Shown in pieces: positions 1-6,813 of a stretch of DNA of 24,324 bases (positions within the stretch are counted from its first letter, which is position 1; the number at the start of each line of letters is the position of its first letter). The stretch is taken from contig JBEHWK010000038.1 of assembly GCA_040217795.1 (NCBI GenBank), positions 1 through 24,324 on the forward strand, read 5' to 3'. The translations under genes and the position numbers were made by a program. The stretch is from Clostridium_T sp040217795 (GTDB lineage: Bacteria; Bacillota; Clostridia; Clostridiales; Clostridiaceae). The notes beneath the pieces were generated by a model that searched no databases, had not been told where the DNA came from, and saw only the letters and a list, made by a program, of their open reading frames with translations.

Positions 1-140
1 CGAACGTATGTGAGGAAAATCTGGCAGGCGACAAATTCTCTTTTTTATTCTTTAGGACTGCATCTAGACTTCGTATAATCTCATGTCCTTTAAGTTATCC
101 ACAGATTTCAAAAAATATAATTTCCTAAAGAATAAAAAAT
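1..140. other. Left-edge intergenic region with long inverted repeat
   Basis: No gene is evident in this stretch beyond the fumarase terminator. It holds a perfect 17-bp inverted repeat, with arms at 41-57 (TTTTTTATTCTTTAGGA) and 123-139, separated by 65 nt. It also holds one perfect DnaA-box match, TTATCCACA, at 95-103, and an isolated TATAAT at 74-79 without a good -35. The right arm overlaps the U-rich tail of the fumarase terminator on the minus strand. The first 40 bases look like part of a longer intergenic element that leaves the window. Its nature is unknown. Confidence 0.6.
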
Positions 141-193
141 AAAGAACCAGGTTGGATAGAATACTTAATTTTATCCCGAACCTGGTTCTTTAT
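139..193 (-). terminator. Rho-independent terminator of the fumarase operon
   Basis: The stem pairs 139-153 (ATAAAGAACCAGGTT) with 179-193. An inner GGATA/TATCC pairing (154-158 with 171-175) extends it across a small bulge. Read on the minus strand, it starts at the stop codon of the fumarase beta gene and is followed by a T-rich tail (TTTATTTTTTATTC). The plus-strand side is also T/A-rich, so it could act in both directions. Confidence 0.85.
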
Positions 194-753
194 TATTTTT
201 GCACAGTTTTTAGATAAGCTTTTTGTCCCATTTCATATAAATTATTACCTTCAGCATCTATTACAACAACTAAAGGCATATCTTCAACCGTTAATTTTCT
301 TATAGCTTCAGCACCTAAATCTTCGTATGCTATTAATTCCGATGATTTAATACATTTAGAAGTTAGAGCTGCCGCTCCACCTATTGCTCCAAAGTATACT
401 GCCTTATTTTTAATCATTGACTCTATTACATTTGCATCTCTTGCACCCTTTCCTATCATTCCTCTTAATCCTAAATCCAAAAGTTTAGGTGCATATGAAT
501 CCATTCTGTAACTTGTAGTGGGTCCGGCTGATCCTATTACCTGCCCCGGCTTAGCCGGTGTTGGCCCAACATAGTAAATAATTTGATCTTCCAGTCCAAT
601 TGGAAGCTTTTCGTTCTTGTCTATTAACTCCACCAATCTTTTATGCGCAGCATCTCTTGCTGTATATATATCTCCAGACAACAGGATTACATCCCCTGCT
701 TTAAGCTCCATGGCTTTTTCTTTAGTTAAAGGTGCCTTAACTCTTACTTCCAT
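193..753 (-). CDS. Class I fumarate hydratase, beta (C-terminal domain) subunit
   Basis: This 186-residue protein matches the C-terminal domain family of iron-sulfur fumarases and L-tartrate dehydratases. In two-subunit enzymes that domain is a separate protein. It starts MEVRVKAPL and carries the conserved SGDIYTARDAAH segment (about 26-37), the GSAGPTTSYRMD substrate-site segment and the AIGGAAAL loop. With the alpha subunit it would catalyse the reversible hydration of fumarate to L-malate in the cytoplasm. It lies 11 nt behind the alpha gene behind an AGGAGGGG ribosome site, so the two are co-transcribed. A tartrate dehydratase beta subunit (TtdB) is the main alternative; sequence alone does not settle substrate. 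Confidence 0.93.
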   Translation of the reverse strand: MEVRVKAPLTKEKAMELKAGDVILLSGDIYTARDAAHKRLVELIDKNEKLPIGLEDQIIYYVGPTPAKPGQVIGSAGPTTSYRMDSYAPKLLDLGLRGMIGKGARDANVIESMIKNKAVYFGAIGGAAALTSKCIKSSELIAYEDLGAEAIRKLTVEDMPLVVVIDAEGNNLYEMGQKAYLKTVQK

Positions 754-764
754 CTTTACCCCTC

Positions 765-1607
765 CTATAATACAAATTCAGCATGTCTAGTAGCATGACA
801 ACTGATATTTATCGCTACAGGCAAGCCTGCAATATGAGTAGGGAATGTTTCTATATTTACTCCTAATGCAGTAGTTTTTCCCCCAAAGCCCTGAGGACCT
901 ATTCCTAGCTCATTTATTTTTAATAACATCTCTTCTTCAAGATCCCTATAAAAATCATTTTTATTTCTGCTGTCGATATTCCTTAACAGTGCCCTTTTAG
1001 AAAGCTCTGCTGCCTTTTCAAAGGTTCCTCCAATCCCTACACCCACTATAATCGGCGGACATGGATTAGGTCCTGCAGCTTTTACAGTTTCAAGAATAAA
1101 ATCCTTAACTCCCTGGACCCCATCTGACGGTTTTAACATTTTTATTTTACTCATGTTTTCTGATCCGAAGCCCTTAGGCGCTATTGTTATTTTTATTTTA
1201 TCACCGGGAACCAAATCCAGGTGTATTACTGCCGGAGTATTATCCCCTGTATTAACCCTGTCAATAGGATCCTTAACTACTGATTTTCTCAAATAACCCT
1301 CTTCATACCCTTTTCTTACACCTTCATTTATTGCATCATATAAATTCCCTCCGGTAATATGTACATCTTGTCCTAATTCCACAAAAACAACTGCCATGCC
1401 TGTATCCTGACACATAGGCATCTGTTCATTTCTTGCAATATCTGAATTTTTAATTATTTTATTAAGCATTTCTTTTGCAATAGGAAATGTTTCTTCTTTT
1501 TCTGATCTTATAAGTGTATCCCTTATATCCTTGCTAAGATAGTAGTTAGCATCAGAACAAATTTTTTTAACTCCGTCAATAACCTCATTTATATTTATCT
1601 CCCGCAT
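765..1607 (-). CDS. Class I fumarate hydratase, alpha ([4Fe-4S]) subunit
   Basis: This is the catalytic iron-sulfur subunit of a two-subunit class I fumarase (280 residues). Three cysteines in family-conserved contexts are the probable [4Fe-4S] ligands: C66 (MPMCQDTG), C183 (GPNPCPP) and C270 (NISCHATRH). I chose the ATG at 1607 (MREININEVI) because GGGAGG lies 9 nt upstream. An upstream in-frame start at 1649 would add 14 residues without homology-like character. The pair is oxygen-sensitive by family and fits an anaerobe. It is divergently oriented from the DUF3048-like gene across 105 nt. No clear sigma-A promoter was found for it. Tartrate dehydratase alpha is the alternative. Confidence 0.93.
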   Translation of the reverse strand: MREININEVIDGVKKICSDANYYLSKDIRDTLIRSEKEETFPIAKEMLNKIIKNSDIARNEQMPMCQDTGMAVVFVELGQDVHITGGNLYDAINEGVRKGYEEGYLRKSVVKDPIDRVNTGDNTPAVIHLDLVPGDKIKITIAPKGFGSENMSKIKMLKPSDGVQGVKDFILETVKAAGPNPCPPIIVGVGIGGTFEKAAELSKRALLRNIDSRNKNDFYRDLEEEMLLKINELGIGPQGFGGKTTALGVNIETFPTHIAGLPVAINISCHATRHAEFVL

Positions 1608-1712
1608 TAATAATACCTCCCTGTAAAAATCATCATAATTGACTAACATTATGGAATATTCTTTTTCAATCTTAATTATAATTTAATAAGCGATTTCTTG
1701 AAAGGATTAATT

Positions 1713-2501
1713 ATGGATTATAACTATAATAAATCATTTAAAATGATTCCTTATATTCTAATTCTATGTTTATTAACTTTCCTTTTCTATGAATATTATA
1801 TATATATATTTAAAAATAAATTGAATAATCTTAATAACGTAATCCCTAAAAATTCAGTAAGAGTTTCTCCCCTTTCTGGGGAAATAATTCAAAATGTTAC
1901 ATCCGATCCACCTCTTCTTCAAGTGAATTATGAATATAAGGATATCTCAAAACTATATAAAATAAATACAGCAGATATTGTTGTTGAAGAATTTTCTCCT
2001 TATTCTGACTCATTGAATTATATAGGTATATTTTACAGCAAAAACATATCATTAAACGAATCAATCAGCAGCATATCTCATATATCTGTCAATTCCCTTC
2101 CCACAATAAACTTTATTGATTACCTGGATTTAAATAAATACCTGTTTTCAAATAAAATCAATACTTTGTTAATTTCTTATACACCTGACTTATGTACAAA
2201 TCTCATATATAAGGATAATGTATATTATTATTATCCACACAAGGTTCAGGATATAAACAGTTTTTCCAATGAACCAATTACATTTAAAAACATAATCATA
2301 GATCCGGATTATCTTTCTAAAAAAGTTCATACCGGATTGTTATTTTCAGGAGGTAAATCCCAAAAATTAGAGATAGATAATCAAAATATAAAAATGATAA
2401 ACCTCTCAAAAGATTTACCTTTTTCACTGCTAAGGGGCAATACCCTTTGGATAAAATGTATACCCTCAACTAAAATAATTACCGGGTATTCTCCCCTTTA
2501 A
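1713..2501 (+). CDS. Membrane-anchored protein, divergent DUF3048 (YerB-like) candidate
   Basis: This is the only plus-strand gene. I chose the ATG at 1713 because AAAGGA lies 6 nt upstream; a TTG at 1698 would add five residues. The protein has 262 residues: a short Lys-containing N-terminus, one hydrophobic segment at about 12-33 (uncleaved anchor), then an extracytoplasmic domain. Several stretches resemble DUF3048 landmarks in the right order: SPLSGE (52-57, compare NPLTG), ADIVVEEF (87-94, compare ADIVYE), YIGIFYS (103-109), GLLFSGGK (208-215) and GNTLWIKCIP (242-251). The characteristic middle motif that reads VGPVRSAR in the family is not recognisable, so it is a diverged member or a look-alike. 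Function is unknown. It converges on cwlD and is visibly more AT-rich than the ribosomal genes. Confidence 0.85.
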   Translation: MDYNYNKSFKMIPYILILCLLTFLFYEYYIYIFKNKLNNLNNVIPKNSVRVSPLSGEIIQNVTSDPPLLQVNYEYKDISKLYKINTADIVVEEFSPYSDSLNYIGIFYSKNISLNESISSISHISVNSLPTINFIDYLDLNKYLFSNKINTLLISYTPDLCTNLIYKDNVYYYYPHKVQDINSFSNEPITFKNIIIDPDYLSKKVHTGLLFSGGKSQKLEIDNQNIKMINLSKDLPFSLLRGNTLWIKCIPSTKIITGYSPL

Positions 2502-2531
2502 TGATAAAAATATTTCTAAAATTAAACTAAC

Positions 2532-2555
2532 AAGACCTATTTCTACATAGGTCTT
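2532..2555. terminator. Hairpin between convergent DUF3048-like gene and cwlD
   Basis: A perfect 9-bp stem, AAGACCTAT (2532-2540) with ATAGGTCTT (2547-2555), has a 6-nt loop and lies between two convergent genes. T-runs on both sides are poor (CATTATTT on plus, GTTAGTTT on minus). It is a plausible shared bidirectional terminator of modest strength. Confidence 0.65.
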
Positions 2556-2582
2556 CATTATTTCCCAGGAAAATTACATATG

Positions 2583-3251
2583 TCACTTAAGAAAATCGTT
2601 AATGGCATCTTTTATTGCGTTTGCAATTTTATCCTGATATTTTTCATCTTTTAATAATTGTTCCTCTTTCGAATTTGATAAGAATCCACACTCAACTAAC
2701 ACATTTGCCCCTTGATAATTATCTCTTAATATTCTATAATCCTCTTTCGCATCTTTCGGCTGTCTTTTATTATCTTTATCTAAAGTATTTCTTAAGGATT
2801 CTTGCAGTAATGCTGCTAATTTCTTGCTTTCTTCATTAGATGAGTGCCATACTTGGGCACCTGATACCGAACTTTGCAAAAACATATTCTGATGAATACT
2901 TATAAAAATGTCACAACTTGTTTCTCTTTTTAATTCACATCTTTTCTTTAAATCCTCAACTTTCTTCTTCCTTACCTTCTTATCTGAATCATAAAGTGCT
3001 ATATCACTTTCCCTGGTTAGGTATACCTTATAGTTTTCTTTTTGAAGAATTTCTTTAAGCTTTAAACTTATACTTAGATTTAAGTCTTTTTCCACAATAC
3101 CATTTTTTGATTTTGCACCCCCATCAAACCCTCCATGCCCAGGATCTATGAGTATTACTTTGCATACTTGTGCTGCATGAACACTTTGCATATATGTATT
3201 AGATAACAGTACAAACATTGATAAAAGCAAAATAAGTATTCTTTTTTTCAT
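2583..3251 (-). CDS. cwlD: N-acetylmuramoyl-L-alanine amidase CwlD (Amidase_3)
   Basis: This zinc amidase cleaves the amide bond between N-acetylmuramic acid and the stem peptide. The CwlD subgroup removes side chains in spore cortex so that muramic-delta-lactam can form, which is needed for germination. The 222 residues show a signal peptide (hydrophobic 5-20, possible cleavage near VHAA at 24-27). The Amidase_3 residues follow: H39 (DPGHGG), E54 (VEKDLNL), H120 (SIHQN) and catalytic E187 (VECGF). There is no cell-wall-binding repeat, as expected for CwlD. Its place just after rpsI is shared with other Clostridia and, loosely, with Bacillus. The rpsI terminator insulates it, and no sigma-A promoter is obvious in the 123-nt gap, consistent with sporulation-specific expression. 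Confidence 0.93.
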   Translation of the reverse strand: MKKRILILLLSMFVLLSNTYMQSVHAAQVCKVILIDPGHGGFDGGAKSKNGIVEKDLNLSISLKLKEILQKENYKVYLTRESDIALYDSDKKVRKKKVEDLKKRCELKRETSCDIFISIHQNMFLQSSVSGAQVWHSSNEESKKLAALLQESLRNTLDKDNKRQPKDAKEDYRILRDNYQGANVLVECGFLSNSKEEQLLKDEKYQDKIANAIKDAINDFLK

Positions 3252-3323
3252 CTCGTATCCCTCCCAAAAGCAGTGTAATAATATTTTTATCCTTTTTGAA
3301 ATTAATATTCAATGAAAAATGAG

Positions 3324-3359
3324 TAAAAAAATCCCTCAAACATAACCGTTTGAGGGATT
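3324..3359 (-). terminator. Rho-independent terminator after rpsI
   Basis: A perfect 12-bp stem, 3330-3341 (AATCCCTCAAAC) with 3348-3359, has a 6-nt loop. On the minus strand it is followed by seven Ts. It begins 15 nt after the rpsI stop codon and closes the rplM-rpsI unit. Confidence 0.95.
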
Positions 3360-3374
3360 CTGTAACTCGCAATA

Positions 3375-3767
3375 TTATCTCTTTGAGAATTGTGGAGCTC
3401 TTCTTGCTTTCTTAAGACCGTATTTCTTTCTTTCCTTCATTCTTGGATCTCTTGTTAAGAATCCAGCCTTCTTTAAATCGCCTTTTAGAGCTTCATCAGC
3501 TTTTAATAGAGCTCTTGACACACCGTGTCTTATAGCTCCTGCTTGACCTGATAATCCACCACCGTGAACATTTACTAAAACGTCAAATCTTTCTTTTGTT
3601 CCAGTTAAAACTAATGGTTGATTAACTACAACTCTTAAAGTTTCTAAACCAAAGTAGTTTTCGATGTCTCTCTTATTTATGATAACTTTACCTTCACCAG
3701 GTACAAGTCTTACTCTTGCAACAGATTTTTTTCTTCTTCCAGTTCCTAAATATTGAACTTTTGCCAT
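3375..3767 (-). CDS. rpsI: 30S ribosomal protein S9
   Basis: S9 sits in the 30S head, and its C-terminal tail reaches the P-site tRNA. The start is the ATG giving MAKVQYLGTGRRKKS, behind GGAGGAGG. The open frame extends six codons further upstream through that ribosome site (MGGGRK), which is not real N-terminus. The 130 residues equal the usual length, and the protein ends in the typical basic tail with APQFSKR. It is the second gene of the rplM-rpsI pair (25-nt gap) and is followed by a strong terminator. Confidence 0.98.
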   Translation of the reverse strand: MAKVQYLGTGRRKKSVARVRLVPGEGKVIINKRDIENYFGLETLRVVVNQPLVLTGTKERFDVLVNVHGGGLSGQAGAIRHGVSRALLKADEALKGDLKKAGFLTRDPRMKERKKYGLKKARRAPQFSKR

Positions 3768-3792
3768 TTTTCTTCCTCCTCCCAAGTCTGTA

Positions 3793-4227
3793 TTAGTACT
3801 TTAATTCAAGTACTTCTGGTTTCTGAGCTGCATTGTTGTGTTCTGCGCCTCTGTAAACCTTAAGTTTCTTTAACATTTGTCTTCCTAATACTCCCTTTGG
3901 AAGCATTCTTCTTACAGCTTCTTCGAATGCGAATTCAGGTTTCTTAGCTAAAACTTCTCTATATGGAGTTTCTTTTAATCCACCTGGATATAAACTGTGC
4001 TTTCTCATTAACTTTTGATCTAATTTCTTTCCTGTTAAAACTACCTTTTCTGAATTGATAATTATAACAAAATCTCCACAATCAACATTTGGTGTAAATG
4101 TTGGCTTGTTTTTTCCTCTTAATATTGTAGCTACTTGGCTAGCAACTCTTCCTAGTGGCTTTCCAGCAGCATCAACTACATACCATTTTCTTTCAACCTC
4201 TTGTGGTTTAGCGATGTATGATTTCAT
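3793..4227 (-). CDS. rplM: 50S ribosomal protein L13
   Basis: L13 is an early-assembly 50S protein. The sequence shows VERKWYVVDAAGKPLGRVAS near the N-terminus, then the DFVIIINSEKV and KPEVLELKY segments; 144 residues is the usual length. Two ATG codons are adjacent (4230 and 4227). I chose the second because its spacing to GGAGG is 7 nt rather than 4, but the first cannot be excluded. A perfect sigma-A promoter and a leader of about 95 nt, matching L13-type autoregulatory leaders, lie upstream. It is co-transcribed with rpsI. Confidence 0.97.
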   Translation of the reverse strand: MKSYIAKPQEVERKWYVVDAAGKPLGRVASQVATILRGKNKPTFTPNVDCGDFVIIINSEKVVLTGKKLDQKLMRKHSLYPGGLKETPYREVLAKKPEFAFEEAVRRMLPKGVLGRQMLKKLKVYRGAEHNNAAQKPEVLELKY

Positions 4228-4254
4228 CATTTTCCCTCCCTGAACTTTTATTAA

Positions 4255-4322
4255 GTTTCTATTCCATCTTTATGTCAAGACCCGGGGCTACTGGATCTTA
4301 TACACAAACTATCTTTACAACA
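4255..4322 (-). ncRNA. L13-type ribosomal protein leader
   Basis: This is the transcribed 5' region between the rplM promoter and its ribosome site. It contains a stem AAGATCC (minus strand, 4299-4293) with GGGTCTT (4283-4277) around an AGTAGCCCC loop, followed by TTGACATAAAGATGGAA. The position and this hairpin resemble the L13 leader family described in Firmicutes, where L13 is thought to repress its own mRNA. The family match is from memory of its general form. A covariance-model search would confirm it. Confidence 0.7.
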
Positions 4323-4328
4323 AATATC

Positions 4329-4357
4329 ATTATAATACACGCTTACGGGCGTGTCAA
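4329..4357 (-). promoter_or_regulatory. Sigma-A promoter of rplM-rpsI (perfect consensus)
   Basis: On the minus strand there is TTGACA (4357-4352), exactly 17 nt, then TATAAT (4334-4329). Both hexamers match consensus fully. A 6-bp inverted repeat, ACACGC/GCGTGT, overlaps the -35 and spacer. The predicted start of transcription is near 4322. Confidence 0.93.
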
Positions 4358-4384
4358 CAAATTTACCTCTTTTATTTTAAATTT

Positions 4385-5125
4385 TTAATAAAAAACTTTT
4401 TCTAAATATAAGCCACTTGAAGGCATACATTTTCCAGCTTTATTCCTGTCTCCGGATTTGATTATTTCTATTATAAATTCAGGGGATATTTTTTCTTCCC
4501 CTACCATAAGCAATGTTCCTGCGATGATTCTGACCATATTATATAGGAATCCATCACCTGTAACATATATCTTTATTTCATCCGATACCCTCTCAACACT
4601 AATATTCCATATTGTTCTTACTGTTGTTTTTACGGAACTTCCTGAAGACATAAACGCTTTAAAATCATGAGTTCCTTCAAAGTACCTGCAGGCTTCTTTC
4701 ATCTTTTCTGTATTGAGTTTTTCTTTTACAAGACAACTGTAGTTTCTTCCTATCGCTATAGGTGACTTTCTATTGAAAATAGTATAGCAATATGTTTTTC
4801 CCTTTGCTTGAAATCTAGGATGAAACTCTAAAGGAACTTCTTCTGAAGATAAAATAACCACATCTTCCGGAAGCCTTGCATTAATTGCATATTGAAACCT
4901 TTCACTGGGAATGCTGCTTTCAGTTTTAAAGGCTGCAACAAATCCTCTTGCATGAACTCCTGAATCTGTTCTGCTGCATCCTATCAGTTTTGTTTCCTCA
5001 CCTGTTACTTCTCTTATTACCGATTCAATAGTTTCACAAACAGTTCTCTCACTTTTTTGTTTCTGCCATCCGTAAAACTCTGTCCCATCATATTCAATCA
5101 ACAATCGTACATTTTTCAAATTCAT
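4385..5125 (-). CDS. truA: tRNA pseudouridine synthase A (positions 38-40)
   Basis: TruA converts uridines 38, 39 and 40 in the tRNA anticodon arm to pseudouridine. The 246 residues start with LLIEYDGTEFYGWQ and contain the catalytic aspartate D54 in RTDSGVHA. The C-terminal part shows FLYNMVRIIAGTL, typical of the family. It lies 4 nt after ecfT and is the last gene of the ecfA1-ecfA2-ecfT-truA unit, an order common in Firmicutes. No convincing terminator separates it from rplM, so some transcription may read through into the rplM promoter region. Confidence 0.97.
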   Translation of the reverse strand: MNLKNVRLLIEYDGTEFYGWQKQKSERTVCETIESVIREVTGEETKLIGCSRTDSGVHARGFVAAFKTESSIPSERFQYAINARLPEDVVILSSEEVPLEFHPRFQAKGKTYCYTIFNRKSPIAIGRNYSCLVKEKLNTEKMKEACRYFEGTHDFKAFMSSGSSVKTTVRTIWNISVERVSDEIKIYVTGDGFLYNMVRIIAGTLLMVGEEKISPEFIIEIIKSGDRNKAGKCMPSSGLYLEKVFY

Positions 5126-5129
5126 TCAC

Positions 5130-5939
5130 CTACAGCTTAAATCTAATATAAAAACTTATAACAATTAGAGCCCCAATTATTAAATATGCTCCTGCATCTC
5201 TGATTTCATACTTTAGCTGCTTCATTCTTGTTCTTCCTGTTCCCCCTCTGTAACATCTTGCTTCCATAGCCATTGCAAGTTCATCTGCACGCCTGAAGGA
5301 ACTGATAAAAAGCGGAACCAACAATGGAATTAGGTTATTAGCCTTCTGAAGTACACTTCCACCTTCAAAATCTGCTCCCCTTGCCTTCTGTGCCTTCATT
5401 ATCTTATCTGTTTCATCAACAAGTGTAGGAATAAACCTTAAAGCTATTGTCATCATCATTGCAATTTCATGAGAACTTACACCTATAACTTTTAAAGGTT
5501 TTAAAAGTATCTCTAATGCATCTGTCAACTCTATAGGAGAAGTTGTAAGAGTCAAAATAGATGTACCGATAATTAAAAACACAAGTCTTAATGCCATAAA
5601 TGCAGCTGTTTGAAGTCCTTCTTTATAGACAAATATAAACTTCCATCCCCATATTAAGTTTTCAGGTGAACCTTTTATCATAAATGCATTTAATACTGCT
5701 GTTATAACAATTAATGCAACAATTGGCTTTAAACCTTTAAAAAAGAAACCTGGGGCAATTCTTGAATTAATAATGGCAGCTGATAAAAATGCTATAACGA
5801 ATATATATCCCACAAACTTATTTATTATAAACAAGGCTGCTACAAATAACATTGAAATTATAATTTTAGTTCTTGGGTCTAATTTATGTATAAAGGAGTC
5901 GCCAGGTACATACTGTCCTATAGTAATATCTTTTAACAT
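5130..5939 (-). CDS. ecfT: Energy-coupling factor transporter transmembrane protein EcfT
   Basis: This is the membrane scaffold of the group II ECF transporter. It couples ATP hydrolysis by the two EcfA subunits to vitamin- or metal-specific S components encoded elsewhere. The 269 residues contain about five to six hydrophobic segments (roughly 26-40, 44-58, 70-88, 108-132, 158-172, 203-215 and a C-terminal one near 249-265). The cytoplasmic coupling region carries the two Ala-Arg motifs that insert into the ATPases: ARG at 186-188 and ARC at 227-229. The second lacks the usual glycine. It starts 19 nt after ecfA2. Confidence 0.96.
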   Translation of the reverse strand: MLKDITIGQYVPGDSFIHKLDPRTKIIISMLFVAALFIINKFVGYIFVIAFLSAAIINSRIAPGFFFKGLKPIVALIVITAVLNAFMIKGSPENLIWGWKFIFVYKEGLQTAAFMALRLVFLIIGTSILTLTTSPIELTDALEILLKPLKVIGVSSHEIAMMMTIALRFIPTLVDETDKIMKAQKARGADFEGGSVLQKANNLIPLLVPLFISSFRRADELAMAMEARCYRGGTGRTRMKQLKYEIRDAGAYLIIGALIVISFYIRFKL

Positions 5940-5958
5940 AGTTCATCCACTCCTTTCT

Positions 5959-6813
5959 CTATTTCTTCTTTAATATCTTTAATAAAGCTTCTTTTGCCTG
6001 CTCGATTGTGAATATTTCTTCTCCAAGGTCAAAACCCTTTTTGTTTAATTCCTTGACTAAATACGTAACCTGCGGTACTGCTAGCCCCACTTCTTCTAAA
6101 GTATTAATTTCCCTGAATACTTTTTCCGGTTTTCCATCAAGAATTACCTTGCCGCCATTCATAACGATTATTCTCTTTGATACTTTTGCTACGTCCTCCA
6201 TACTGTGTGAAACAAGTATAATTGTCATTCCGTATTCAGAGTGCAGTTTGACTATTTGATCAAGTATCTCGTCCCTTCCTTTTGGGTCCAAACCTGCAGT
6301 AGGTTCATCCAAAATAAGCACTTCAGGTTCCATAGCTACAACACCGGCTATTGCCACCCTTCTTTTTTGACCTCCACTAAGTTCAAAGGGAGACTTATCT
6401 TTAAACTCCTCATAGTTTAACCCAACCATAGCCATAGCTCTTTTAACTCTTCTAGAAATTTCTTCCTGATCTAAGCCCAAATTTCCCGGACCAAAAGCTA
6501 TATCTTTTTCTATTGTTTCCTCAAAAAGCTGATACTCTGGATATTGAAATACCAAACCTACTTTTTTTCTTACATCTGTAAGCTTTGCACCTTTTGCTGT
6601 TATGTTCTCATCATCGATGAATATATCCCCTGATGTTGCTGATAAAAGTCCATTTAGGTGCTGAATTAATGTAGACTTTCCTGACCCGGTATGCCCGATT
6701 AGAGCTACAAACTCTCCTTGATTTATTTCTAATGAAACATTATCTAATGCTATTTTCTCAAAAGGACTTTTAGGCATATATATATGAGTTAAATTTCTTA
6801 CTTTAATTGACAT
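5959..6813 (-). CDS. ecfA2: Energy-coupling factor transporter ATPase EcfA2
   Basis: This is the second ABC ATPase of the ECF module (284 residues). Motifs in order are: Walker A GHTGSGKS (40-47), Q-loop VFQYPEYQ with Q90, signature LSGGQ (145-149), Walker B VLILDE ending at E170, and switch histidine H203 in VSHSMED. The start overlaps the end of ecfA1 by 16 nt, which implies translational coupling and helps 1:1 stoichiometry of the heterodimer. All catalytic positions are intact. Confidence 0.97.
   Translation of the reverse strand: MSIKVRNLTHIYMPKSPFEKIALDNVSLEINQGEFVALIGHTGSGKSTLIQHLNGLLSATSGDIFIDDENITAKGAKLTDVRKKVGLVFQYPEYQLFEETIEKDIAFGPGNLGLDQEEISRRVKRAMAMVGLNYEEFKDKSPFELSGGQKRRVAIAGVVAMEPEVLILDEPTAGLDPKGRDEILDQIVKLHSEYGMTIILVSHSMEDVAKVSKRIIVMNGGKVILDGKPEKVFREINTLEEVGLAVPQVTYLVKELNKKGFDLGEEIFTIEQAKEALLKILKKK

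Noticed and set aside
1654..1682. Possible promoter with TATAAT at 1677-1682 for the DUF3048-like gene
   Set aside because: The -10 is perfect, but no hexamer at 15-19 nt upstream resembles TTGACA. The TTGACT at 1639 is 32 nt away, too far.
4261..4280. TTGACA at about 4278-4273 (minus) as a second rplM promoter
   Set aside because: No -10-like hexamer lies 16-18 nt downstream. The motif belongs to the conserved leader segment after the hairpin.
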